This document shows, one piece after another, positions 23,746-34,880 of a DNA stretch of 64,000 nt (position 1 is the stretch's first letter; each line of letters begins with the position of its first letter). The notes beneath the pieces were generated by a model. It ran no database searches. It saw only the letters and a list, made by a program, of their open reading frames with translations, and was not told where the DNA came from. This DNA is from Eonycteris spelaea (taxonomy: Eukaryota > Chordata > Mammalia > Chiroptera > Pteropodidae), in NCBI GenBank assembly GCA_003508835.1, contig PUFA01000166.1:1288001-1352000 (forward strand). Reading direction: 5' to 3'. A program made the translations under genes and the position numbers.

Positions 23746-23754
23746 AAATCCCTA

Positions 23755-23995
23755 ATCTTCACCTTACATAATACACATTTTGTGCCTTTATTCACCTGTC
23801 CTGCCCTCAGCTTCATGAGGGCAGGAATTTGTATTTATTTCATTCACTTCTGTACTATTCAGCAGGCAGCATGCTGGATCCAGTATGACTGTAGTAAAAG
23901 AGAATTAAAACTGCATCTTTGCTTGAAGGAATGTCTCTCATTCATTTTGAGCTTAGAGCCCAGAACAAACACTAGCTTTGGGTAGGTGTTTACTA
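23755..23995 (+). mobile_element. L2 3'-end relic, sense
   Basis: 'cttcatgagggcaggaattt' and 'tttgggtaggtgtttactaa' followed by 'aaaatgaatag' match the L2 3' region. About 100 bases of unrelated or diverged sequence separate the two. Confidence 0.65.
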
Positions 23996-24484
23996 ATATC
24001 TGTAAAATGAATAGATGCATTTCTTGGATGATTCATTCCCAGACACTGGGAGGCCTATCAGACATGTTGTTTCCTGAAACAGACCCAGCTTTGATTTGGC
24101 TCCTGCATGGTTTATGTCTTTACTTAGGAAGCTCTCTGGAGAAGTGGCCATGGCAGGCAGCTTTTCTAAAAGGCAGCAGCTTGCATTTGAGATCTGTCTC
24201 TTTCTTTGCTTTGTAAAGTTTTCATGGTACAGCTGAGAATGTTCATGGAATTTTACCCAGTGTTATTTAATTACATTTTAGAATTTTGTTCAATACCATG
24301 TAATTACATTTTAAAGCTTTGCCATCTCATTATGCAGCAATTTGAGTGGTTAGGGGTGAATGGTTGTGGATGATGATTCTGATCACTTTTGTGTGTGTAT
24401 AACTCTTCATTGTGAGCTGGAGAAAGCTTTCAGGGAGTTGAAGAACAACAGGTTTCTCCCTCTTAACAAACAAAGGATTTTACT
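23996..24484. other. Unrecognised DNA
   Basis: No confident repeat. A short open frame at 23986-24216 has no recognised features. Confidence 0.4.
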
Positions 24485-24765
24485 GTTATAAGTGGTAAGA
24501 ATGTCAGAGTAGCAGAAAAAAATAGTATATGGATAGAAATCAAGCATTAAAATTAGATTGAGTTCAAATTCCAGCCCTACTACTAAGTAGTTATGCAACC
24601 ATTAGTTAGTCAGTTAATCTCTCTGAGCTCAATTCCTGCCTCTAATAAAGTAGGGATAATTATTTGGTATGTTGCATTGCATAAGGAATAAATGAGATTA
24701 AGTTGTCTAAAATGGAGCCTGTTATAAATTGGGCACTCAAATATTAATCTATTCCATTCCTCCCC
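24485..24765 (+). mobile_element. MIR SINE, nearly full length
   Basis: 'tcaaattccagccctactac' (box-B region), 'tctctctgagctcaattcct', 'gtagggataattatttggta' and 'gggcactcaaatattaatc' occur in MIR order. Confidence 0.75.
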
Positions 24766-25914
24766 TATTTTTGACATGTGAAAATGAAGAACTCTCTCTA
24801 TCTTCAAGAACATTTACCCCCTGTGTCCATGTTATAATTTGGCACTGCTCACAGTGAAACATATGGTGGGGCATAGAGAATCTGAACAGACAACAATTAA
24901 TAGATAATTGAAACACTTCTGATGAGAATGAACATACAAGGGAATTGAACAGAGCAAACTAAATGTGAGCTCGTATCCCCATAAAAGGATAATGGAATTC
25001 AAAAGTAGTTTTCTATTACAAGTAGGTATTTGTGACCGATGATTACATGTTATCCATTTAATTTTCATTATCAGATTTCAACTACCCTTAAAACAAGATC
25101 TGTGTGATATCCATAGTTTCACACTTCCTAGACCATACAAAGAACCTATTGGATATTTTAGAGGTAACATCTCCACTTGTTTTTGTCTTTTGTGGTGCAT
25201 CAGGACCACAATGGTTTTCATGAACTTGGAAATAAAGGAAAGATTGCCCTGTTAGGTAAACTAAATAAAATATTAGTCCATACAGAACCAGACAAACATA
25301 TGTAATTCTTCATTAAAGTCAAGATTACTCCTAAGAACCATAATTGATTGAAGACTAAGCTGCCCAAAGATGTCATTAAAATTTTCAGTCATACAGCACC
25401 CTCTATTTTGCCTACATAATTATGAATTAACACTTTAGTTATAGTTTATTTCCCTCTATGGCATGCTTTAAGAACAATGCACTCCTGGAAGATCCAATGG
25501 GTTTGATATTCTTAGAAATTTTATTTCTTATTTTCAAATAGTAATGATTGTTCTTAGTCTTGTAAACTTTATTATTATACTGTGCTCTTGATGCACAGAC
25601 AAAATTAGTTTTCTGGATCTTTAAAACTAAGCCCTAAGTTATTGACCAATACAGTTCATTTGGGAAGTTCACTCTGAGAAGCCTCTAATGAGGTGACAAG
25701 TGACAAGAGACACTTTAAACTCATCACTGGCTCTTTTCCTCCTACTTGAAACATGCTCAAAATAATGTATTTCCTTAAAAGGAAACTGACTGCATATTTG
25801 AAGAGACAATATGACTCTAAAAAATAACCAATTTAAAAAAATTAAGAGTTTTCTATCGGGATGTGAGCTCATATTCTCTTTTGTATATATCAACAAAAAT
25901 ACTATGAAGTCTTA
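24766..25914. other. Unrecognised, probably unique DNA
   Basis: About 1.15 kb with no recognisable repeat or coding signal. Open frames on the minus strand at 24610-24813, 24832-25068 and 25669-25896 show no protein family. Confidence 0.45.
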
Positions 25915-26330
25915 GATTTGGAAGAATCCTAGATGTTATCTAGTATAACCTTCTACCCATTTCAGGAATCCTCTTGATCTGTAGCAAGTTATCATTAAGC
26001 CTCTGACTGAAGTTACAAAGCAGCCTCTTTATTTAAAAAAATTTGTTAACCTTTTATCTATGTTACAATTAGATGAGTTTTGATAAGTGCATATGCCTGT
26101 GTAATCATCACTCCAAACAAAATATAGAACATTATCTCTTCATTTTTCAAACAGATGTGATTATTAGATTATTTCTTATGTTGAAGGGCAATCTGAGTGT
26201 TTGGAACTTTTTCATGCTAGTCCTTTTTCTTTCCTCTGGAGAATTAACATTCAGTCTGATTTCTCTTTTCCTTGCAGTCCTGCAAATATTTGAGAATTGA
26301 ATATGAGAATACTTCAGAATATAATTAGAG
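25915..26330 (-). mobile_element. L3/CR1 LINE 3' region, antisense, interrupted
   Basis: 'atcctagatgttatctagta', 'cattaagcctctgactgaag', 'tatttcttatgttgaagggc' and 'tcctgcaaatatttgagaat' are antisense blocks of the mammalian L3 (CR1-clade) 3' part in the right order. Between about 26040 and 26135 lies an unrelated insert resembling antisense L1 3' UTR ('gagttttgataagtgcatat'). Confidence 0.7.
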
Positions 26331-26374
26331 TTACATGTTCCAAAATGATTCCAGATATATATATATATATTTTA

Positions 26375-26610
26375 ATGGGAACTCTGGTGAAGTGGAGCCT
26401 ATGCTTTACATATATTAATTGTGTGGTCCTGGAAAAGTTTCTGTGCCTCCATAAGTGCAGTGTCCTCAACTATAAAATGAGGATAATTCCTACCTTATGG
26501 AATTGTTGAAGAAAAAAATGATATAATGTATCTAAAATGTTTAACACATTTCCTGGCCCTTAGTAAGGTATACAGTAGGAAGCAGCAGATACTATTTAGG
26601 CAAAGTAGAT
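26375..26610 (+). mobile_element. MIR SINE
   Basis: 'gtgtggtcctggaaaagttt', 'cctcaactataaaatgagga' and 'tcctggcccttagtaaggta' follow MIR order. Confidence 0.75.
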
Positions 26611-26679
26611 TTAAGCATTCTTAAAAAACCCTTGGATAAAACTTGTTTCTAATTCTGTCTCCATTTTTGACAGGGATTA

Positions 26680-26910
26680 AGGGGTATGTAGTGAAAAGAA
26701 AATTGTATTTAGAATCAGTTTATCTTGGTTTTAATCCTGGCTCATCCATTTATTAGCCTGTGACCCTTAACAAAACACTTAACATTGCCAGCCTATTCCC
26801 GCATATCTAAAGAAAAGGAGGATCGTATTGCCTAACCCATATGATAGTATTGTCGAACAGTTAAAGATTAAAAAGAAATATGAGTTAAAGTTCTTTTTAA
26901 ACTGTAATTT
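26680..26910 (+). mobile_element. MIR SINE, second copy in tandem orientation
   Basis: 'gttttaatcctggctcatcc', 'gcctgtgacccttaacaaaa' and 'cgtattgcctaacccatatg' mark a second diverged MIR about 70 bp after the previous one. Confidence 0.7.
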
Positions 26911-26984
26911 TCTCATAAAGTAAGGGGGTAAAAATGATGGTGCTCACAGGATCTGAGGTGGGAATTAATCAACCTGATATCCTA

Positions 26985-27780
26985 GATAACTTTCCACCAG
27001 TTGTGTGGGGCTAGATCCAGTCTAGTGTCAGAAGTTACATTTAGTTGTCATGTCTCTTTAGCCTCTTTTGATCTGAAACCTTTCCATAGCTTTTGTCTTT
27101 TGTGACATTGCTATATATAGTTGTCCCCTCAAAAAAAAAAGAACATTCCTCACATTATGTTTGTCTGATGTTTCCTCCAAACATGGTCGATGAAGATTAT
27201 GATGTCCTGGTTCTTATACTGCACAGGTGATGTTTTGCTCTCAGGGTATCACATCTGGAGGCACACGATGTCCGTCTGTTCCTCATTGGTCGTGTCAATT
27301 TTGATCAGCCCGTCAAGCATTGCCTGATTTCTCCACTGTATATTACTGTTCATTTTTCTCCTTTGCAACTAATAGGCACGCAATTTATACAGTGACTTGC
27401 AAATATACTCTTTGTTATGAAGTTTCCTCTTGAATTAGTATCTATTGATAGTTCTTGCCTGATCCAGTCTTTACCACAATGACTGTGAAATAATGATTTT
27501 TTTTATCTTCAACACCAGCATTCCTTCATGTTTATCAGTGGCCTCACCATTATACTATAAGCAGTTATTATCTAATATCTAAATAATTCCTCAGTTATTT
27601 ATTTACTTATCTAATTGTTATTTGTATAGACTCATGAATTCCTATTTTTAAAAATTGTTTATAATTTATTACTGAATTTGTTCCAGGTTTGTCCTGTGGA
27701 AGATCCTTCAAGCTGACTACAGTATCCTTGCTTGTCCTTGTGATATCTGCACCCCTGCCCCCTTTTTTTGGGAGCCCTTT
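26985..27780 (-). mobile_element. L1M 3'-UTR relic, antisense
   Basis: 'gttgtcatgtctctttagcc', 'ggaggcacacgatgtccgtc', 'ggaagatccttcaagctgac' and 'ttgtccttgtgatatctgca' are antisense L1M 3'-UTR blocks in order. Same type as 53590-55320. Confidence 0.7.
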
Positions 27781-28115
27781 CATACTTCATAATATAACAA
27801 ATCCAACCAATTATTTAAGATCTAGTTCAAATGTCATCTATTCCAGGGCAACTGCCAAAACTAACTCTGTCCCAAAGATTTTTTTGTTTGTTTGTTTTCA
27901 GCATATCAATGTACAGATTGTACTGAATTCTCTTATTCTTGCTTATCCTTAAAATGATTTCTAGTTGTTTCATATATTTGACTTATCTTGTCAATGGATT
28001 GTATTTTAAGACCAGGGTCTGCAATTTTTACCTAAAAAATAACATTTCCCTTGGAACCTTAAACTATTTGAGTTATACAGTGAGTGTGAAATAAATGCTG
28101 TCCTTACGAATGAAT
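27781..28115 (+). mobile_element. L2-like 3'-end relic
   Basis: 'tagttcaaatgtcatctatt' and 'attgtattttaagaccaggg' fit the sense L2 3' region ('actgtgagctccatgagggc'). Confidence 0.5.
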
Positions 28116-28944
28116 AAAGGAAAGAAAGAAGGAAATAGTCTCTCTAGAAGTGTTTCTATTTTACATTTTTAAATTTATATGTTGATTGGAAATGGAGCTA
28201 AACGTTGGAGGGTAATTAGGCTAGGAGGAGAAAGCAGTGTAGATTATTTCCCTATACTGGCGATATAGAAAAAAAAAAAAACAAAAAGCCACTGATCACA
28301 TCAATAAACATCTAATCTTGGTTCCCCAACTGATTGATTCACTTATTCATTTTATTCATCATTTGAGGCAATTTTATTGCATATTTTATTGCGTGTATTT
28401 TAGCAGGTGTTAGTGGATGATGTAGTTGATATTTTTATTATATGTATTGGTGAATTATCTTTGTTTTTCTTAAAATTCATATGTTAGAAAGATTAAATGA
28501 TTTTAAAAGTTATTGATTGTCTTGCTAAGGGTTTGTGGTGGCGAACCTGTTTATTGTTAGAGGGTGGATAGTAGAAGCCTTCACCCTTGATGCTGTTGCT
28601 TGAACTGATTCCTGTCCAATCATTTCTCCTTGTTAGCCCTGGAACCTACAGAGATGAGATGAAGAGTGTCTGTGAGCATTACTCTCTTGCCTCATGCTCC
28701 GCTTTTAGAGGATGCATGGATTTAATCCAATTATGAAATTCAGCCAAACTTCTTAATCTCTAGGGAGATCTAGTGAATATTAGAGAATATTTATGTAATG
28801 AAAAATTTATTTTTAAAAAGTAGTATTGTAACAGTAACTCCTTGGAACACATTCATTGTATTAAAGGCCCATGAAGACTTGATTTGCTAAAATAGTTGAC
28901 CTATTAATTATTTTTATGCAATCGGGTGTGTTTTTCATAGACTC
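28116..28944. other. Unrecognised DNA
   Basis: No confident repeat. A 13-base A run sits at about 28268-28280. Confidence 0.4.
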
Positions 28945-29115
28945 AGGGAAAGATTGGCTTGGATGCAACTATGGAGGTCAGACAGTCAGACCTGTTCATC
29001 TTACAGGTAAGGAGTTTGGGGCTAAGAGAGGTCAATGAGAGATAGTTAGAGGCAGAGTTGTTAAAAAAATTTGCTCTTCTGACTCCTGGCTGAATGTTAT
29101 GTCTACTATACTTCT
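28945..29115 (-). mobile_element. MIR SINE, antisense
   Basis: 'cttacaggtaaggagtttgg' (antisense 'ctgaaactcc' core) and 'gctcttctgactcctggctg' fit antisense MIR. Confidence 0.65.
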
Positions 29116-29524
29116 GAACATACTTAGTGTGTTCTGCTTAGTAAAGTGTCTCTTATGCATATCCACCATATCCATCATCTACTTATAAAATCTTTGTAAT
29201 TAGAGAAAGCATGGAAATTTCAGTCCACAGTGAGCATTACCCTGAATTTCAAACATCCGAAATCTAAATTTGTGTGTTTTTCCTGTAGTTCTCATTGAGC
29301 CATCGGAAGTTTCAGACTCTCCTTTGCTAGGTAGAAAATGAGTTAATCAGATACAGAACCACCTCTAGAAATTTCTGCATTCTATAAAGGCTTTCAGATT
29401 AACCTGTAATTTATTTAGTTACACTTCTGTACCACAATAACCCTTGGTATCAGCAACAGCGTATCTGTGCTGAAGATCAAGTGATGTTATGCTAATTAGC
29501 TTTTCTCTACTCACTTATCCTCCA
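29116..29524. other. Unrecognised DNA
   Basis: No recognised repeat or coding signal. Confidence 0.4.
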
Positions 29525-30010
29525 GAAATTTTATTTAGTGATAAATATTTGAGATTTATTATGTGCCACACCCAGTACTTGCAATTGGGGATTTGAGGTT
29601 ACTTGTGAGGGTTGATCATGCTCCTCACTGAGCTTGCTAGCCAGTTGAAAATTAAAACCACTAAAGTGAGAAATTATGATAGAAGAAGAGTATGGAACCA
29701 TGAGAACATATGACTGGAAGACCTAACAGTTCCCGGAATTAATGCTTAAGTTGATACCTGAAGGATCCCTAGGAGCTGTCAGATGAAGGAACAGGGAAAG
29801 GTCTCTCTAGGCAGAGGGGACAATGTGTGGGAACAGGAAGCAAGAGGGAGCTCAGCAAGAACAGTATGGCCGGTGCATAGACAGTCAGGGTAGTTAAGGG
29901 AGATGAAACTCAAGAGCTGGCAGAGCCTTGATTCCTAAGAGACTAGAGGGCCTTGAATGCCACATGAAGGTGTTCTGACTTTACCCTAAGGCCAAAAATA
30001 AGCCAATGAA
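29525..30010 (-). mobile_element. Ancient L2-like LINE relic, antisense
   Basis: 'atttattatgtgccacaccc', 'gatacctgaaggatccctag', 'ctctaggcagaggggacaat' and 'ggccttgaatgccacatgaa' are the reverse complement of the old LINE type seen in sense at 9450-11190. Confidence 0.6.
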
Positions 30011-31079
30011 GGATTAATGCTTCTCTTTGTGGCACTTTTCTTATATCATACTCATTGGTTTAGAGGGGTACCTCCTTGATAGACTCTGCGCTCCTTGAGG
30101 AAAAGGTCTTTTTCAAGGTGGCCCCACTGGCTTGGGGCTAAAAGCCATCTCTACTTGAGGTTAGGCAAGTCCTTAAAATTATTCCCATGTAGCATATCAG
30201 AAAGTAGTGACCACAGGACAGTGGCTGTGGATATATTACAGTTATCATCTGGACATCATGGTGAGTCCAAAGCTAGTTTTGAGGAAAGAATGTATATGAA
30301 GAAGTAGCAGAGTTTAGGCATTAGTAGTGCTTGTGAGCCCAGTAAGCCAGACTATAGGATCCCATCTTGTTTTGATCACTTTTATAAAGATGGAACCAGA
30401 TATCTTTTAATTATCATGGTACTTGTTTGGGTTTTTATTGTGACTTTTTTTCTTAATTGATTTGGTTTAATTCTTATTTCTTAAACTGAAGTAGAGCTGC
30501 AGTTCACCGTATATGTTTAATTAAGAATTAAAGTATCCTTACATCCTGAAAATAGTTTTCTAGTGTCTAGCCCAGGGTCAAATGCAGTAAAAGAAAACCT
30601 GCCAGTTGTTTTGTTTTTGTTTTTGGAATGGAATCGTTCCACAGTCTGTCTCACATGTATTTAGTGTTTTTGGAAAGGCTATATCTTTTTCATATTTGTA
30701 CACTGAGTGTTCATCCAACAGCATGCTTGACACAGACCAAATGTGCAGTGAATCATTAAAGGTTCAATGAATGATGCAGTTAATAATAAATAATTTTCAC
30801 CACTCTCCCTCATTCCAGCCTCTGAAAAATACAGGCTTACTTTGCACATGTGGTTTTGTTAGAGTTAAATGATTAATGTAGAGAAGGAAGGATGAATTTC
30901 TGAGATATTACAGAACTATGTTCATAGGCCATAGTCTTTACTATATCCTTAAGAGAAACATATATAAGAAATTAAAGTTGGATTATAGGTTCTTGAGAAG
31001 CATCTGCCAGCTATGAGTACATGATGTCCTTGTTTTTTCCTCACAACAGTTTAATTTTGGGTCTAGATAATAAACCAGA
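30011..31079. other. Unrecognised, probably unique DNA
   Basis: No repeat recognised over about 1 kb. The 70-codon frame at 30095-30307 has no recognisable features. Confidence 0.45.
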
Positions 31080-31620
31080 AATGCTCCTTGTTTAAGCATT
31101 TGTTAACAAAAGCCCTGCAGCCTTTGGGTCATTCTTTACAAGGAATATTGACATTCTAAAGACCACATCCATTGATGACGTCATTGTTTAAGCCCCCCGG
31201 GTAAGCACTGAAAGGTGTCCAAATTCAGGTGCACTGGCTGGGTCAGCCCCAAATCACATTTGTTTTAATTTATGTAGATATGTTGGAGTCTAGCTAAATC
31301 GCTGTACTATTTGATGACTGAAAATTCCTCTTCTCTGTTTTTAATCAGTATAAAAAGACACAATTTCATGAAACAATTATTTTTGACAGTGGTGAGAGCC
31401 ATTGTGATTGGTTTTGTAACTATTTTTTATCATTAAATGAAGTATTTTACTGATTTCTGACCTATCTCGTCAGGTTAGGTAGTAGCAAACCTCCATTTAG
31501 TATTTATTACCATGGAAACCAAATCTAGGCTAACTGCTGCTTTAGAAATGTTCACTGGTTTGCGGGTTTCTTGGTGAGGCTATTTGCTGATATTACAGTC
31601 CCTTAGGATCTCTTTCCATT
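31080..31620. promoter_or_regulatory. Candidate cis-regulatory block (CRE, X-box-like)
   Basis: Repeat-free stretch with a full palindromic CRE, TGACGTCA, at 31176-31183, a reversed CCAAT box (ATTGG) near 31410, and 'ttaccatggaaacc' at 31507-31520, close to the RFX X-box. No CpG island is present. These motifs can occur by chance, and conservation cannot be judged from one genome. A distal enhancer is an inference only. Confidence 0.3.
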
Positions 31621-32129
31621 AACACTTGTGCATGTGTGTGTGCGCATACAGGAAGATGGATTGGGCTCTGCTACTGTCATTCACTTACATCTCATAAAAT
31701 ACTAAGATGCAAACCATGTCTTCAGTGCCCCAGCATTACCAGATTAGATGTTTCTTTGAGTGAGAAGAAGCCTATACTGCATGCTGAAACTGGGTCTCAG
31801 CGAAAAACACATGCAAAAAGAAAAGTGATGCCATACTGCCTATGAGTTTGTAGAAGCATATCTAATACATTGTGTCATAAGCAATTTTCAGCATGCTCCA
31901 CTGCCTATGTGAACTGACTCGGATGCTGCACATGGGTCCACGGTGACCTCTGTTGACTGACTGACTACAGGATGGTAGCCATTTCTGCTGCCAAGATGAT
32001 GGAGGCCAGATGCCATTTAAGGCTGTGTTACAATGAACAGAATAGTGAACATAAGAACCCAGTGTTGAACTCACTTTTCTTCCTTGTTGATAGTTTGCCC
32101 TTCTGAAAGGAGAGGGTGAATGTGCCTAT
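31621..32129. other. Unrecognised DNA
   Basis: No confident repeat. Short open frames at 31636-31845 (+) and 31862-32074 (-) lack protein features. Confidence 0.4.
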
Positions 32130-33370
32130 CTAGAGGTTTTCCTTCAATCTACTTTGCTGCCTTCTTGAACCTTCTTTTCTCTTTCTGGAGGGCTTTGTCT
32201 AAATCCTAGGGCAGGAAGTAGTCTTTTATTTTTCTGTAATTTCTCTCTCAATGATAGGATCCACTCTCAAGGCTTCAACCCCCATCCCTCAGCAGCCTTC
32301 ATTTCTTTCCAGCTTCCTACTGAATCTGATCTCCTAGATAACCGATGTGCACTTTTCCTCACAAACCAGGTCGGTTCTCTGGCTTCTTTAGTGTTGTTAA
32401 AGGAATCACCACCATTTCCTCTGTCAGCTGGTCTTGTACTTCGGTCTCATTTGTGATTAGTTTCTCTTTTTCCCTCGCAAGCTACTATTTATACATTACT
32501 GGTTTTACTTCCTTAATTCCTATGTTCCTTCTCCGTTATATGACCATAATGTAGACCCTCATTATCTCTTATTCAACATTTGCACTAGTTTAACACCAAA
32601 CTTCCCAACTACTAGACTTTACTTTTCCCAGCTCATTCTTCGTGTTGCTGCCACATTATTTGCTTAAAGCTTATCTCTGATTGGACCACATCTTTATTCA
32701 AGAATGTACAATGGTTTCCCATTGCTTTTTAGCCAAATATCCACAACCAACCATTTTTAGATTCGTTACATCTTCCAGACTTATTCTCTGATACTACCCC
32801 AAATTCTTTTTTTTTTTTTTTTAAATTATGGTGACATTGGTTAACAAAATCCAGTAAGTTTTAGGTGTACAATTTAGCAGTAAGGCCTATATTTGATTGT
32901 GTGTTCACCACCCATAGTTAGATTTTTTTTCCCATCACCACATATTTGACCTCTTTTACCCCATTTACCTCCTCCTTCCCCACTCCCCTCTACTTTGGTA
33001 AACACTAATCTATTGTTCATTTCCATGAGTCTCTGTTGCTTTTAGGTTTATATCCCACATATAAGTGATATCATGTGGTTTTCAACTTTTTCTGTATGGC
33101 TTATTTCACTTAGCATGATTATCTCAAGGTACATCCACGTTGTCACAAATTCTTCAGGGTGTTTACTGATCTAGAAAAGATGCTCATATCCAAATATCCC
33201 ACATTAAGCAAGCAAGTTTTAATTTGTTTGAGTGTTGACTTGTGTGTCTTACTCACTGGACCATAATTTCCAGGGGCACTGTGTCTGTTTTCAATCATCA
33301 TTATGTCCTCTTATCTAGTATTGTACCTGGCACATAGCACAATAGGTAAATTTTAAATGAATGAATATAT
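32130..33370 (+). mobile_element. Ancient L2-like LINE relic, split by an L1
   Basis: 'ttcccagctcattcttcgtg', 'caatggtttcccattgcttt' and, after the L1 insertion, 'tcactggaccataatttcca', 'ttgtacctggcacatagcac' with 'aatgaatgaata' at the 3' end are the sense L2-type C-terminal and 3' blocks. Confidence 0.6.
32809..33145 (-). mobile_element. 5'-truncated L1 3'-UTR insertion, second UTR type
   Basis: A poly(T) run, then 'atggtgacattggttaacaa', 'tgtgtgttcaccacccatag' and 'tgtatggcttatttcactta': an antisense L1 3' UTR of the 'gttaaccaatgtcacc' type. It is bounded by an identical 9-bp duplication, 'caaattctt', at 32800-32808 and 33146-33154, inside the L2-like relic. Confidence 0.8.
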
Positions 33371-33689
33371 TATGTGATTTGCTTCCAGAATTTGTGAATG
33401 CACTTCTCATGCCTGGACTCTCTTGATTTGTTCAGCTCTGACTACTGTAATACCTTCTATGCTTCAATACTTATTCAAGTATTACCCTTTCTATATTTCC
33501 TCATCTCTTTTCTTTCTCATCCTATGTTCTCGTCTTCATTTCCCCAACTTAGTGTGTTCTTTTCCTCCTCCTTCTTGCTGCTTCAATGCTCCCTTATGTC
33601 TTTTAATATATAATGGCATCATATTTTGGATATTTGCACACTGTTAGCCTTAGCTCCAACTAGCAGTAGATGTTTTATACTGACTCTCA
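33371..33689. other. Diverged, possibly L2-like
   Basis: Pyrimidine-rich text ('tgactactgtaataccttct') loosely resembles sense old-LINE sequence. Nothing firm. Confidence 0.35.
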
Positions 33690-34080
33690 TTGGCTGTTTT
33701 TCTCAATGATTGGGACAAATGTGTGGAAAGTATATTTATTACATTTGTAGATGACATGAAGCTGGGAGAGGAGCCAATGCCTTGGTATTCGAGAAAGCCT
33801 CCGAGGCAGGAAAAATGGACCAACTCTAAGAAGATTAACCTGAAGAAAAATGTGCTTTATACACAAATGGCTTAAAATTGGCTGTACACATATGGGATTG
33901 GAAATATGCAGATTAGTAAAAACTTAGAGTCTGTCTTGTTGACAGTTGGTTAGCATGGAAAGAATAACATGGCTGCTAAAATGATGGAGCAATTTGATCT
34001 CAGAATGGAGAAGGATATAATTCTTGGAAGGTCCATAAGTTCTGGACCCTTGGGTGGGTTATTCTCAGTAGACTCAGGTG
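33690..34080 (+). mobile_element. L3/CR1 LINE relic, reverse-transcriptase part
   Basis: 'atttgtagatgacatgaagc' and 'gaagattaacctgaagaaaa' match the CR1-clade L3 region around and just after the catalytic YADD/FADD box. The relic fades after about 34080. Confidence 0.7.
33705..33875 (+). pseudogene. L3/CR1 reverse-transcriptase fragment
   Basis: The open stretch reads IFITFVDDMKLG, matching the 'l.kFADDtKLgg' catalytic box of CR1-clade reverse transcriptases, with V for the usual A before the two catalytic Asp. Some 25 residues later comes KKINLKKNVLYTQM, corresponding to the 'nkmkFN..KCkvl' block with an altered spacer. Only about 57 codons survive. Confidence 0.7.
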
Positions 34081-34269
34081 AATTTATACAGGGGCGAGGA
34101 AATTAATTTTCTTTACGAGTCCAGAGATTTTGTCTTAAAAAATTACCAATAAATTCCTCTTATAAAAGATACTTGTTTATCTTAGAAAATAAAGTAAATA
34201 AAAATGTATTGAGCAGAAAAGGAAAGAATCTGTAATTCTGCCCCGAAGAGAGAACTTCCATTAATATTT
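34081..34269. other. Unrecognised DNA
   Basis: May be the decayed end of the L3 copy; no clear blocks. Confidence 0.3.
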
Positions 34270-34880
34270 TAGGTGCTGCATTAGAAAGTAAGGAGATTTT
34301 GTAGGTGGTGTTGTAGCTCTAGGAAGGTAATGAGGGGAGCTTTCAGAGGCAGTGATAAATAAGCAGAAACCTCAGGATAAGGAGTGGTCAGGCAATTGAA
34401 AAACTGGGGGTTAACTGGGGGTTCAAAAGGCAGCAACATGAGAAACTTATTGCTTAAGGAGCAGGAAGGAAATGAGCTTGACTGGCATGTGTGAGCAAGG
34501 GAGAATTGTAAGTAAAGTTGGCAAGGAATGCAGGAGACCAAAAATGCAGAACCCTAGAAGCCGTGTAGACCACGTTTGCATTTCATTCCTAGTGCTTTGA
34601 GGAACCACTGAAGGGTTTTAAAGCAGGAGCAAGATGATACAATTTATATTTCTGAAAGATGATTCTGACTGCTGTGTGGAGAATGGACCAAGGTGGAGTA
34701 TGGGGCCAAGCGGAAGCGGCCAGAGCTGATGATGACTTGTCATAGAGTAGTGAGACAGGGAGAAGCAGATTGGGCTTTTGAAAAAAAAAGGAGAGAATTA
34801 ATAGGACTCTTGTGATTTCATTTAGAGTGTGAAATAAAGGGTAGTTGACCATTTTTTTAAAATCAGAAAAACATTGCATC
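34270..34880 (-). mobile_element. Ancient mammal-wide repeat, antisense LINE-like
   Basis: 'gaggaaccactgaagggttt', 'gattctgactgctgtgtgga' and 'aagcggccagagctgatgat' belong to an old repeat whose opposite strand resembles the sequence at 9450-10200. Family not resolved. Pyrimidine-rich minus-strand open frames here are not a host gene. Confidence 0.55.
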
